The notes under the pieces: generated by a model
Database searches by the model: none
The model's input: only the letters and a program-made list of their open reading frames with translations
Told to the model about the DNA's origin: nothing
Translations under genes and position numbers: made by a program
Part shown: positions 11,398 to 22,768 of the stretch, in pieces
How positions within the stretch are numbered: the first letter of the stretch is position 1
How the letters are laid out: each line of letters begins with the position of its first letter
From: Rutidosis leptorrhynchoides
Lineage: Eukaryota; Streptophyta; Magnoliopsida; Asterales; Asteraceae
Assembly: GCF_046630445.1 (NCBI RefSeq)
Contig: NC_092337.1
Location: 190,202,001-190,266,000, forward strand
Length of the DNA stretch: 64,000 nucleotides
Direction: 5' to 3'

Positions 11398-12995
11398 GTA
11401 ACATCTCTAAAACTCTAGATTTCTCAAATTTATGTTTTTGACTTGATATGTTGTTAGTTAGTGTCTATGGCTCGTGTATAACATGAATATATGATTTGTA
11501 TGCTCGATCTTGATGTTTTGGTGTAACTAGCTTGAAAATGAAAAATGTATGCTTAATCTTTGATTTTGGATGATGAAATGTGTTTAGATGTTAATGTTTG
11601 TGTGTTCAAAGTGTTAGTTACTTCAATAGCTTCGTTGTGGTGTGTTGATTGACATGAAAACCTTACATTAACATGATTAGTGATTTTGAGGTTTTGGATT
11701 AGGGTTTGATAGAAGTAAATTGAATTTTTGATGCATTAAATGCTTGTTAATGTTACTTGTAAGTGTTAGGTTGTGTTGTATGCTTAATTACCTTCGAAAC
11801 GGCAAATCGTTCATGTAATTTGGTTGCCAAATCATTAAATTGCAATTTTGACTTGTATGCATTGATTATGGAACATTAATGGCGGTTTTTGTTTGTTTTA
11901 AGTGCAAGTTTGATTGATGATATGTGTTTAGTTGCATTCCTCGTCAAAATACCTTTCCAACGATGTATGATAGGCATTATAAGTGTTTGCGGGTCAATTG
12001 TTGTGTTAGAATTGATTTTGGCTCGTGCACACTTGTGGAAAAACAGAAACAGACCTGCACAGATGGTGGCGCGGCGCGCCCCATCCCCGCGCGGCGCGCA
12101 GATGTGCCTGGTCAGATTCTGACCTCCTCGTCCCATTTCACGTGAAATGTTTGATGACCTACGGACCTCCGATTCACATGAAACTTGTTTTAATATACTT
12201 GTATATGAATATTTAGCATAGAAAAATAGTCCGGGACCCGACCCGAACATGTTGACTTTTTCGTTGACTTTGACCAAGTTTGACTTTTTGTCAAACTTAA
12301 CCAATTAATTATGCAATCTTTCTAACATGATTCTATACTTGTATCTTGCATGAAACTTGACAATTTGACTCACATGCTTCATAATCGAGTCGTAACGAGC
12401 CATAGGACTAATTGAACATCTTTGACCGTTTGTGTTTACCGTTATTGATATAACCTATATGTTTAGGTCAAGACTAGCGTTGTCTTTGCACGCATTTACT
12501 TGTTGAAGTACTTTTTAACTCTCGCTCTCAAGGTGAGATCATAGTCCCACTTTTACTCTTTTTGAACTTATATTTGGGATGAGAAAACATAAACGATTCT
12601 TTTGAACTAAGTGAACACAAGAACGGGAAAACAAACATTCTACATACGAGTTTAGAACAAAAATCCTCAATTCGATTATCATTAGTTACACTTGCCGGGT
12701 GTAAGCGAGAACTTATGTTATATGGCCATATGGGTTGACAACCCTCATCTTTGACGGTTCGCTACCGTCTACGGATGAAATATATTTTCGAGAATCAGTG
12801 TTTGTTCTAGCACTATGGATGGGGTATACAATGGATGGAATGTTAAGCTTTGATAATTGGGTGCTCGTGAAACAAACTTTTGGAATGTATTACTATTATT
12901 TCATTGATGCAAATCTTGTGGTTCACTTGTACTCACTTACTTAAACCTATGATTTCACCAACGTTTTCGTTGACAGATTTCTATGTTTTTCTCAG
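11398..12995 (+). other. Predicted LTR leader intron (about 1600 nt)
   Basis: The possible donor TTTTGG|GTAACA is at 11398. The acceptor TTTTTCTCAG at 12995 sits in the recurring context CACCAAC...GTTGAC...TTTTCTCAGGT. The donor is weaker than in the other families; the acceptor is convincing by its recurrence. The equivalent in the 3' LTR is about 17553-19150. Confidence 0.35.
12068..12099. promoter_or_regulatory. Paired CpG-rich motif
   Basis: GGCGCGGCGCGCC (12068-12080) and CGCGCGGCGCGC (12088-12099) are separated by seven bases in otherwise AT-rich DNA. The 3' LTR copy is at 18223-18254 with one change. A very similar pair occurs twice in the non-homologous LTR starting at 48524. Role unknown. 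Confidence 0.5.
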
Positions 12996-13301
12996 GTCAT
13001 GCACGATATGTGAAACATGCTTCCGCTTACTATTTGATACTTGCATCCGATGTCGAGTATACATGCATTTCATGGAGCGTCTTTTGACTTTACTTTAAAC
13101 CGTGTCGCCTAGATTTCAATCGTACCTATAACGTTGTAACTTAACTTTTGGTTGAACAATTCTTGTAAACTTTGAAACAATCTTTATTTTGAAATGAAGG
13201 CGACATATTTTGGTCAAACGTTATCTTAAGGACTTATAATCAGGTAATGGGACCCACGTAGCCGACGCCGTCACTTGACGATTTGTCGGGGTCGCTACAA
13301 G

Positions 13302-13319
13302 TGGTATCAGAGCCTTGGT
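13302..13319 (+). other. Primer binding site, initiator Met-tRNA
   Basis: TGGTATCAGAGCCTTGGT begins two bases after the 5' LTR. Confidence 0.9.
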
Positions 13320-13538
13320 TGTAGGGAATTAGAGTTCATTTGTGTCCACCCCGAGTCATAGGGTACATAGGTGAATCTAGACTACAACCGGCATATAGAC
13401 TGAAGTAGGAATTATTTGACTAATTGTGCATTTATACTCGAACTCTTCTATCATATCTAACTCGTATTCGATCTTGATCTTACGTTGATAAATTTTGTTG
13501 ATGCGCCACCTTGACTTTATGAAGTAATGTTAAATGCA

Positions 13539-13591
13539 CATGAGAATCAGGGTAATATAATTTCCGGGATTATATTACGGTGATTCACATG
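13539..13591 (+). other. Long hairpin in gag leader
   Basis: TAATATAAT (13553-13561) pairs with ATTATATTA (13569-13577) around a TTCCGGG loop. After a GGG/CGG internal loop the outer arms 13539-13549 and 13581-13591 pair at ten of eleven positions. The position between PBS and gag suits a packaging or dimerisation signal; that role is inference. Confidence 0.55.
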
Positions 13592-13667
13592 GACGTTCCG
13601 ACATTATGACATAGAGAATTTAAGGCGAGTCAAGGAAAATTTTCTCTCTATCCTTATTCCATGCCAC

Positions 13668-13693
13668 GGTTAGTATTGTTGAAAATACTAACC
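13668..13693 (+). other. Hairpin 28 nt before the gag ATG
   Basis: GGTTAGTAT (13668-13676) and ATACTAACC (13685-13693) form a perfect 9-bp stem with loop TGTTGAAA. Confidence 0.55.
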
Positions 13694-13721
13694 AACGATA
13701 TTCTTGTCTCATGAAGGAACA

Positions 13722-14726
13722 ATGGCTCACCAAGGTCAACACAATACTCCTCTCGAAACTCTAGAACAAGCTCTTCAACGAATGATAACCACCGCCGTGG
13801 GTACGGCCGTGGCCGATCACTTTTCTAACAACAACAATCATGGAGCCGGTAATTCAATCGAAGGTTGCTCCTACAAGAACTTCATGAAGTACAATCCTCC
13901 CACTTTCGATGGAACCGGGGGACCGGTTACTCTCACCCGATGGTTTGAACAAATGGAGACCGTTTTTAACACAAGCGGCTGTCAAGACCAAGATAAGGTC
14001 AAGTTTTCCACCCTCACTTTCACCGGCATTGCTCTCTCGTGGTGGAACAAGTACGTACAATCGGTGGGTATTGATGAAGCCCACACACTCTCATGGACCG
14101 AATTAAGAGAAAGAATGATCACCGAATATTTTCTGTGCGACGAGACTCGAAGGCTCGAACAGGGTCTAAGGAATTTAAAAACGGTCGGGAATGACCTCGG
14201 AACTTATAATCAACGGTTCACCGAACTAGTCTCAATGTGTCCAAATCTCATGACTCCCGAATCCCTAAGAGTCGAACTTTACATGGATGGCCTCCCTAAG
14301 AGCATTCAACACGGGGTAATAGCATCCCAACCCACTAACCTACAAGAGGCTTTAACCAAGGCCCGCCAAACTTTAGAAACGGCGAATGAAATGGAAGCAC
14401 CGGCACCAACGGTCGAGAACCACCCGAGTAACAACAAAAGAAAATGGGGAGCCTCCCAATCAAACAACCGCAACAATAACAACTTCACCAAAGAGCCCTT
14501 TTTCCCCGGCGACAAGAAAGGGTACGCCGGAAAACTACCTTTTTGTGACGAATGCCACAAGCATCACTTTGAAGGATGTGGCAGGTTTCGCCACCGGCGC
14601 CAAGGACCCGTCACTCGAAAGATGCCCAACGCACACAGAACGGGTGCTTGCTTCGAATGTGGCCAACTGGGTCATTTTAGGAATGTGTGCCCAAATAAGA
14701 AAATCAACCCCAACGCACGCCGTTGA
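13722..14726 (+). CDS. gag: Gag protein (334 aa), open, with one damaged zinc knuckle
   Basis: The first in-frame ATG is at 13722; an out-of-frame ATG at 13711 precedes it. The Gag core spans about residues 55-220 and contains the family phrase LSWWNKYV. The second zinc knuckle is intact (CFECGQLGHFRNVC, near the C-terminus). The region where a first knuckle is expected (CGRFRHRRQGP...) lacks the Cys and His ligands. A stop follows soon after the second knuckle, so Gag is a stand-alone product here rather than a Gag-Pol fusion. It should assemble the virus-like particle that packages element RNA. About 334 codons have stayed open while pol downstream has decayed. Confidence 0.88.
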   Translation: MAHQGQHNTPLETLEQALQRMITTAVGTAVADHFSNNNNHGAGNSIEGCSYKNFMKYNPPTFDGTGGPVTLTRWFEQMETVFNTSGCQDQDKVKFSTLTFTGIALSWWNKYVQSVGIDEAHTLSWTELRERMITEYFLCDETRRLEQGLRNLKTVGNDLGTYNQRFTELVSMCPNLMTPESLRVELYMDGLPKSIQHGVIASQPTNLQEALTKARQTLETANEMEAPAPTVENHPSNNKRKWGASQSNNRNNNNFTKEPFFPGDKKGYAGKLPFCDECHKHHFEGCGRFRHRRQGPVTRKMPNAHRTGACFECGQLGHFRNVCPNKKINPNARR

Positions 14727-15014
14727 ACCTTCAACATCGACACCTAGGATGCCCGGAACGACGATGGACTAGTAACGGGTACGTTTCTTCACAACAAACC
14801 GTATACTTCATACTTATTCGATTCCATTACCGCTAGACGTTTTATAACCAAGACTTTGACTCGTACCCTTTGCACTCCACCTTTTCCCCTAGACCCTACT
14901 TAGGCAATTTAAGTGACCAACGGAAAATATTGTGTGCCTATAAATTTTATTGGAGGATATACGTTAAGACTTTTGACTTGACACCTATAGAACTAGGGAG
15001 CTCGAAACCTATTC

Positions 15015-15053
<39 letters not shown>

Positions 15054-17090
15054 TTTCCCCATCATCTTGTATAGATTGTTGTGAACCGAGTAATTTTCGG
15101 TTGGAAACCGATACCCTCTTCCTCGTATCCACAATTGGGGGTTAAGGGAGACGATGTCTCCTAAGCCACTTTCCGAACTCGCAACGTTAGTTGTAAATCT
15201 CTCTTAGTACCGTTTGATTTATTTAGGGCTCGCCCGTATCCATAAACCTCTTGAACCACGTATGCAAATTCATATAGACTAATCTGTTATCGTATTTATA
15301 GATGACATCTTAACTTATTTAAGTAAAGAAGGAAAACGAACAACATCACCATCTTACGCTCGAACTTTTGAGAAAAGAGCAACTTTATACCAAATTCTCC
15401 GAGTGAGAATTTCTGTTGAACGAAGTCCAATTTTCTATACCATGAAGTTAATGGTCAAGGCATTTCAATCAATCTCGAAATCAAGCCACATGTAATCAGG
15501 AAACTCTCCCAACTCAGACTTGTATTCGTAAAAATCTTAGATCTCACCGGTTGTTACCGAAGATTCATTTCTGACTTTTCTCGTGTTACACAACTTTAAA
15601 CCTCTTCATGTCTGAGCCTTGAACGTGATTCTTCACACCAACCTTCCTAGCTAAATTCGTATAGCACTAGATGGAACTCAAACATGGAAATATTTCTACT
15701 TGAACGCCGAAAGGCATACTCTCTCGACTCAAAAATCAACATAACTAAAATTCGTTATTTTGCACGAAGAATTCAAATACTAAATTGTGGATCCGATCAA
15801 TATTCTTGTCATCACGTACCACACTATATACCTCTGTTATTTCACCGTTACCGTCTGATATTACTGGAAATTAAGATAACACACAATCCAACGATACTTC
15901 ACTCTTCTTTGACTTAACGCCCTTGTGTTTCTGATAATCGGTCAACTATTATTCAACCCCGAACTATACAACTACGTGTACTACCTCGTTTCTCTTTCAG
16001 ACTTCAACTTTTGACAACTAGAGGCACGTTATGGCAACCTCGAGATGCAAGCTCATCCTATTCTAAGTCCTCATTTCACTCCTACCTTTATCGCCCGCAT
16101 TTCCGTTTAAAGAAATTCCTTGTAACATTTCTCCATGGATAGAGAAACTCCTCATATTACATAAGTATTCGCCACGAGGGTGAATAGTCCTAACGAACAT
16201 TTTTCGAACCCTAACTAACTTGTTCAAACGTATCTTAAGAGATTCTATTCCAACACGGTGTATCTTTGTCAATTATTCCGTATCGAAATACTCGTTTCAC
16301 TTCTAGTTTTACAAGGAACCTTGGGAACCCGCTTAGACATGAGTACCGCGTACCACCCACCAACTGACGAACCGAGCAAACGAACGATTTACGTCTTGGA
16401 AAGACATGTCACAAAGTCGTATTGTCACCTTTAGTAGATCACTCTTACAACAGTAGTTACCACTCGTGTGTTCACGCGCGCTTTCCGAAACCCTATATGA
16501 CCGCTAATGTCATACCCCTGCTCATTTAACCAAAGCATCAACCACCGAAATCTGAACTCCATCAAGAAACAACAATTGAGATCGTTCAAGTCCGAGAAGG
16601 GCTCGAGACAACCCAATGTCGCCAGAAGAGTTATACCAAACTTAGAGGAGAACCTCACCAAACCCAGTGTGTAACCGCGTAATATTGGGAAACCGCACCT
16701 TGGAAGGGTGTAATCCATTTTGGGAAATCGAGAAAGACTATATCCGCAATATTGAACCTTCTGAAACCTTGGGGCGTATTGGAACCGCTTCCTACCGTTT
16801 AGAACTCCCGACTCAATTAAGTTTCCGTTTACCCTACATTTCGTGTAACAAACTTAGAAACGTGTCCTGCGGAACAGGAGCGTGCAATCCTGCTAGATAC
16901 ATCAACTATCGATGACAACTTCTCTTCATAGGGAAAACCAGTTGAAACCGGGGATCGTAAAACCAAACCCAAATACAACGTAAAACCCTGACTATCCAAC
17001 TCATGAGAACACTCAAGGACGTACTTTCACTTATTCATTGCATGGACAACGTAAAGTCTCGAGTAAGAGATATCGACTACTACTTCCAAC
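14727..17090 (+). pseudogene. pol: Degenerate pol of the gag-only chromovirus
   Basis: The segment has no ORF longer than about 95 codons but keeps recognisable crumbs in the right order. Near 15293 lies an RT active-site remnant reading FIDDIL. Near 16310-16420 is an integrase core remnant ([12 protein letters not shown]). Near 16770-16820 is a C-terminal module remnant (RIGTASYRLELP). They are in different frames. The protease and most of RT are not recognisable, and the segment is about 1.5 kb shorter than an intact pol. A 35-base A run lies at 15017-15051. Confidence 0.85.
15017..15051 (+). repeat. (A)35 tract
   Basis: Thirty-five consecutive A bases inside the degenerate pol. There is no target duplication or other sign of a SINE or processed insert next to it. 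Confidence 0.97.
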
Positions 17091-17091
17091 T

Positions 17092-17128
17092 AAATTTCGG
17101 GACGAAATTTCTTTTGAGGTGTGGATAA
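17092..17128 (+). other. Pre-PPT hairpin and polypurine tract region
   Basis: AAATTTCG (17092-17099) and CGAAATTT (17103-17110) form a perfect stem with loop GGA, 18 nt before the 3' LTR. GAGGTGTGGATAA then leads into the LTR. Confidence 0.65.
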
Positions 17129-19454
17129 TGTAACATCCCGCGTTTTTTCGTTAAATTATTTTAACACCGTCTTTTTTTTTAAATAACATCCCTCGTCACC
17201 TATACTCGTGCACTTCGTTAACTAGTGTTCATGATAATCCCGTTACTCGATTATAACATCTCTCGTTAACTTGCATTTTAAAAATATTCGTTTGGTTATT
17301 TCCCACACCCGACAACAAACTTGAGGGACTAATCTCGCCACTCGGGTAAACTTGGCTAACTAGTGACTCCTCACCACCACACACTTCATTTCACCATCTT
17401 CTTCCTCTTTTTCTTTCTTCCTTTTCTCTCAAGAACACAAACACAAAATTCATCATCTAATTTTGATCTTGGAAGCTCACAACAAATCCGACTACATATT
17501 CTTAATCCTCTCGTCATCCTCTACGATTTGATACTAACTACACCGATTTTGGGTAACATCTCTAAAACTCTAGATTTCTCAAATTCATGTTTTTGACTTG
17601 ATATGTTGTTAGTTAGTGTCTATGGCTCGTGTATAACATGAATATATGATTTGTATGCTCGATCTTGATGTTTTGGTGTAACTAGCTTGAAAATGAAAAA
17701 TGTATGCTTAATCTTTGATTTTGGATGATGAAATGTGTTTAGATGTTAATGTTTGTGTGTTCAAAGTGTTAGTTACTTCAATAGCTTCGTTGTGGTGTGT
17801 TGATTGACATGAAAACCTTACATTAACATGATTAGTGATTTTGAGGTTTTGGATTAGGGTTTGATAGAAGTAAATTGAATTTTTGATGCATTAAATGCTT
17901 GTTAATGTTACTTGTAAGTGTTAGGTTGTGTTGTATGCTTAATTACCTTCGAAACGGCATATCGTTCATGTAATTTGGTTGCCAAATCATTAAATTGCAA
18001 TTTTGACTTGTATGCATTGATTATGGAACATTAATGGCGGTTTTTGTTTGTTTTAAGTGCAAGTTTGATTGATGATATGTGTTTAGTTGCATTCCTCGTC
18101 AAAATACCTTTCCAACGATGTATGATAGGCATTATAAGTGTTTGCGGGTCAATTGTTGTGTTAGAATTGATTTTGGCTCGTGCACACTTGTGGAAAAACA
18201 GAAACAGACCTGCACAGATGGTGGCGCGGCGCGCCCCATCCCCGCGCGGTGCGCAGATGTGCCTGGTCAGATTCTGACCTCCTCGTCCCATTTCACGTGA
18301 AATGTTTGATGACCTACGGACCTCCGATTCACATGAAACTTGTTTTAATATACTTGTATATGAATATTTAGCATAGAAAAATAGTCCGGGACCCGACCCG
18401 AACATGTTGACTTTTTCGTTGACTTTGACCAAGTTTGACTTTTTGTCAAACTTAACCAATTAATTATGCAATCTTTCTAACATGATTCTATACTTGTATC
18501 TTGCATGAAACTTGACAATTTGACTCACATGCTTCATAATCGAGTCGTAACGAGCCATAGGACTAATTGAACATCTTTGACCGTTTGTGTTTACCGTTAT
18601 TGATATAACCTATATGTTTAGGTCAAGACTAGCGTTGTCTTTGCACGCATTTACTTGTTGAAGTACTTTTTAACTCTCGCTCTCAAGGTGAGATCATAGT
18701 CCCACTTTTACTCTTTTTGAACTTATATTTGGGATGAGAAAACATAAACGATTCTTTTGAACTAAGTGAACACAAGAACGGGAAAACAAACATTCTACAT
18801 ACGAGTTTAGAACAAAAATCCTCAATTCGATTATCATTAGTTACACTTGCCGGGTGTAAGCGAGAACTTATGTTATATGGCCATATGGGTTGACAACCCT
18901 CATCTTTGACGGTTCGCTACCGTCTACGGATGAAATATATTTTCGAGAATCAGTGTTTGTTCTAGCACTATGGATGGGGTATACAATGGATGGAATGTTA
19001 AGCTTTGATAATTGGGTGCTCGTGAAACAAACTTTTGGAATGTATTACTATTATTTCATTGATGCAAATCTTGTGGTTCACTTGTACTCACTTACTTAAA
19101 CCTATGATTTCACCAACGTTTTCGTTGACAGATTTCTATGTTTTTCTCAGGTCTTGCACGATATGTGAAACATGCTTCCGCTTACTATTTGATACTTGCA
19201 TCCGATGTCGAGTATACATGCATTTCATGGAGCGTCTTTTGACTTTACTTTAAACCGTGTCGCCTAGATTTCAATCGTACCTATAACGTTGTAACTTAAC
19301 TTTTGGTTGAACAATTCTTGTAAACTTTGAAACAATCTTTATTTTGAAATGAAGGCGACATATTTTGGTCAAACGTTATCTTAAGGACTTATAATCAGGT
19401 AATGGGACCCACGTAGCCGACGCCGTCACTAGATGATTTGTCGGGGTCGCTACA
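17129..19454 (+). repeat. 3' LTR of gag-only chromovirus (2326 bp)
   Basis: Same length as the 5' LTR, with about ten substitutions by eye, including C-to-T and G-to-A changes in CpG sites. It ends GCTACA and is followed by the AGTTT duplication. Confidence 0.95.
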
Positions 19455-19459
19455 AGTTT

Positions 19460-21835
19460 TTGGTTTCATTTTTGTGTTACATCTTTCACTTGTTTACTCT
19501 CATTCAAACACTCACAACTTACTACACATTTCTCTCAAACTTTCCTTTCAACTTTTCTCTCAAGTGTGAGTTCCTTTCAAGCTTCTTTCTCCCTTCTTTT
19601 TCTTGTTAAAACCGAACCAATGCACCCTTAAATCATCATCATTCTTTGATTGTTATCATCTTTTGGTAGTTGTAGTTGTTACTTGATTATTGTTACTTAC
19701 TTACTAGTTATTATCTTTCTTTACTTACATACTTACAAGGATCAAACTTCTTAGTTTAATTCTTCTTTTATCTTGAATCTTCAAGAACATACAAGACATA
19801 AACTCTCCAGTTTATGATCTTCACTTAATACTTGTTCAAAGTTTATAAAGTTCATGGTTGAAAGACATACTTGAAGTCCATGAAGTAAACTTTTAAAGTT
19901 TACTTTCTAAAGATCAAACTTTGGTTTGAATCTTTAAAGTATGAACAACAATGAACTAATTACTTGTTTACTTAGCTATTTACTTCATTTACTTGCACTT
20001 TAATTTCATTATTTATGTTGTTGTTGGTCAAGTACTACAAGTTAGTCTTGATCTCATATCTCTTGGAACTAAAAGATAACTTAAAGGTTCAAGAACATGT
20101 AAATAAGTTTTCTTTAAAAATAACTTTGTATACTTATGCTTGATCTAGACTTTTGGGTCTTGGATCTTCAAGATCTAACTAAAGAACTATGTTCTACATC
20201 TTAAGATCTTGATTAGTTAGTTTACTTTCAAGTTTGTAACTTGTTATTAGCTTTCCATGTATGTGTTAGATCTAAGACTTTGATGTAACTTTGGTTCATC
20301 AAACTTCATACAACTCTTAAGTGAGTTGTGCTTCATGTCTTAGACTTGCACTTGGGTTATGATGGTCAAGACTTGGTTAAGATGATGTAGACACACCCAG
20401 GAGTTGTACACTTGAAGCTATATGCATCAAGGATGAGAACCATGATGAACATCAAACACCAAGACCACCGGAACCCTTTTAAACTTACTGTTTCTGTCCA
20501 AAACTTTATGACCTGATGCTTCTGGAACAGACCAGTAGACCTGGTCTGTTCTAACCTTGATTTTTTGATATATCTTTTCGAGTAGATAACTTTTCATATA
20601 GGACTCGTCTTAATCCGAGTTACGGTTTAGGATTTATGGCCCTCCGATCGTCACTATGTCCTTTAACATTGTGCAGAAATTTCTGACCTACTCGCACTTA
20701 GACCGTCGCCACGGTCAAACCAAGACGAGTTTGCTTCTATAAATTTTACCACACTTAAGGGACTCATATACGGAGCCATGGCCACTAGTCTCACCTTAAT
20801 TCAGTAATGTTAGAGGCCGTGGTGACTGACTGAAGTCAGACTTTGTTTTAAACTACTTTCATAAACGAAACCTAACTTACGCCTTTTGTTTAATGATGAA
20901 TGATGATGACCCTTAAGACCTTAAATACATACTTTTAAACATATTAAGACAATTTACTGACTTAGTATTATTTGCCTTAGGTTGAGGACCTTCGGACCGA
21001 TTACTTGCATACCTTTTCCGAACCGACTTTACGACTACATTATCATTGTGAGTTATAGCATTCCCTTTTTACTTTAACTTATTTTGGGAACTGAGAATAC
21101 ATGCGGATTTTATGTTTTACATACTAGGCATGAGTACTTAAACTTATATATGTGTGGGTTATACAACGGCATAAACATTCCCTTTAGCTCGGTAACGTTT
21201 AATCATTGGTTTTTGAACCGTGAACGCGAATCTTAGATATGGATCCATAGGGTTTGACATCCCCACTCGGGCTAGTAGCGCTAGCATTTAACGAGTGTTT
21301 AATACTTCGTAGACATACGCACTTGCCAATTGTACTTTCAGGGGGTATAAACGTTAAGTTAGTTACCAAGTGCCCACGGTTAACATATACTTTATCATAC
21401 TGTTTTGAAACGCTCTTTGTAGCACTGAAATCTCGTGGCCTACCTTACATACTGTTATACTTAAACTATAGCTCACCAACCTTTGTGTTGACGTTTTTAA
21501 GCATGTATTTATCAGGTGCTTGAGGTTGCTTCGTCTTACTTGTTGTGCTGTAGACACCCGCTGCTTAGAGTTGTCCACGCATGAACTACTTTACTTTGCA
21601 TTTAAACATTCGTACTTTTGAACTATGACTTGTAACGACCATTGTGGTCACATACACTTATTATTTGCTTCTACTTAGTGAAGCATGCTTTTGAAATGTG
21701 AAACATTTGATGTCGGTCATGACATCACCTTTTTATCGTGAATGCAACTTCTTTAATTACAGCATATAGTACTTAACCTTGTAATGATCCTGTTGTTGAT
21801 GATTCGTACACGATGGTTTTGTACGGGGTATCACA
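19460..21835 (+). repeat. Solo LTR, right part (continues 10511-10973)
   Basis: It resumes the split LTR with a CT-rich leader (19470-19620), holds the recurring CTCACCAAC...TTATCAGGTG acceptor-like block (about 21474-21520), and ends GGGGTATCACA followed by CATAC. With the left part the LTR is about 2.84 kb. Confidence 0.85.
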
Positions 21836-21840
21836 CATAC

Positions 21841-22132
21841 ACTACCCCAAAACTTAGCATAATCAACCAGTTACTAATAACAGAAAAATCATTTCACCCA
21901 AAACAAGCCCCAAGTCACATGTAGTATCCTACACGGTATATAACCAAAAATCTCACTACGCATGGCAACCTAACACATGCAGCATATCTGACAAATCTAA
22001 GAAAACATAGCAGTCATTTCCCAGTATTGATATACAAATCAGTATTTCAATAGAATCATTATAATACAGACCATGTTTTCGAGCAGAAAACATATTTTCG
22101 AGCAACACTAGGTTTCCGACCAAAATACAGGG
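21841..22132 (-). mobile_element. Slice 2 of the backbone Tekay-like element
   Basis: Non-coding, flanked by the duplications CATAC and CAGGG of the two neighbouring insertions. Its right end carries TTTTCGAGCA-type short repeats that continue at 43425 on the other side of the Athila insertion. Confidence 0.6.
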
Positions 22133-22726
22133 TGAAAATGCTAAAAACAAACATATATTTCATAGCATTATCCCTCAAGAAAGACAAGCTTTTAGTTGCA
22201 ATTGTTCTATTTACAAGTAATATTCGTTTAAATAATAAAAGGTGAAGACAAAAGACAGATTCAACGAATTGAAGACGCAAAGGTCCAAAAAGCTAAAAAG
22301 TACAAGATACAATTAAAAAGGTTTAAATTATTGATAAGAAACGTCTCAAAATTACAAGAGTACAAAAAGCAAAACGTAAAGTACAAGATATTAAATTGTA
22401 CGCAAGGACGTTCGAAAATCCGGAATCGGGACCAAAGTCAACTCTCAACGCTCGACGCAACGGACCGAAAGTTACAAATTAATTATGTATATAAATATAA
22501 TATAATATATAATTAATTATATATATTATATATATTATATTTATATAAAACCGTCGACAGTCAAAAGGATCCAAGAATGTTAGCTGAAACTAGAGGCTTC
22601 GCACACGCGGAGTTTGAAGGCATAAAAACTCCACACTCGCGGAGTTTGTGGGCCTATAAAAGGCCATGCATTCTGCTCGAATTCTGCACCTTTTTCTAAT
22701 TCAATCTATCTATCTCTCATTCGTAT

Positions 22727-22768
<42 letters not shown>

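Larger units (their letters stand above)
10974..13299 (+). repeat. 5' LTR of gag-only chromovirus (2326 bp)
   Basis: It contains a CT-rich leader (11210-11280), a predicted intron (11398-12995) and a paired CpG-rich motif (12068-12099). It ends GTCGGGGTCGCTACA, two bases before the PBS. Confidence 0.95.
10974..19454 (+). mobile_element. Young gag-only chromovirus (Tekay-like), 8481 bp, TSD AGTTT
   Basis: Two 2326-bp LTRs (TGTAACATCC...GCTACA) differ at only about ten sites by eye. They enclose an initiator-Met PBS, a structured leader, an open gag, a wrecked pol and a purine tract. Target duplications AGTTT lie at 10969-10973 and 19455-19459. The high LTR identity shows recent insertion, yet pol is shorter than normal (about 2.4 kb) and full of stops. 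The enzymes must therefore have come from another element. It sits inside a solo LTR. Confidence 0.93.

Noticed and set aside
11208..11441. 77-codon ORF with a hydrophobic start, in both LTRs of the gag-only element
   Set aside because: The hydrophobic run is the CT-rich leader read as Phe and Leu codons; unlikely to be a signal peptide.
11876..12304. Minus-strand 142-codon ORF, repeated at 18031-18459
   Set aside because: It is duplicated only because it lies in both LTRs; no domain, and it spans the CpG-rich motif and non-coding LTR.
15017..15051. SINE or processed pseudogene ending in the A run
   Set aside because: No target duplication or RNA polymerase III promoter boxes seen next to it.
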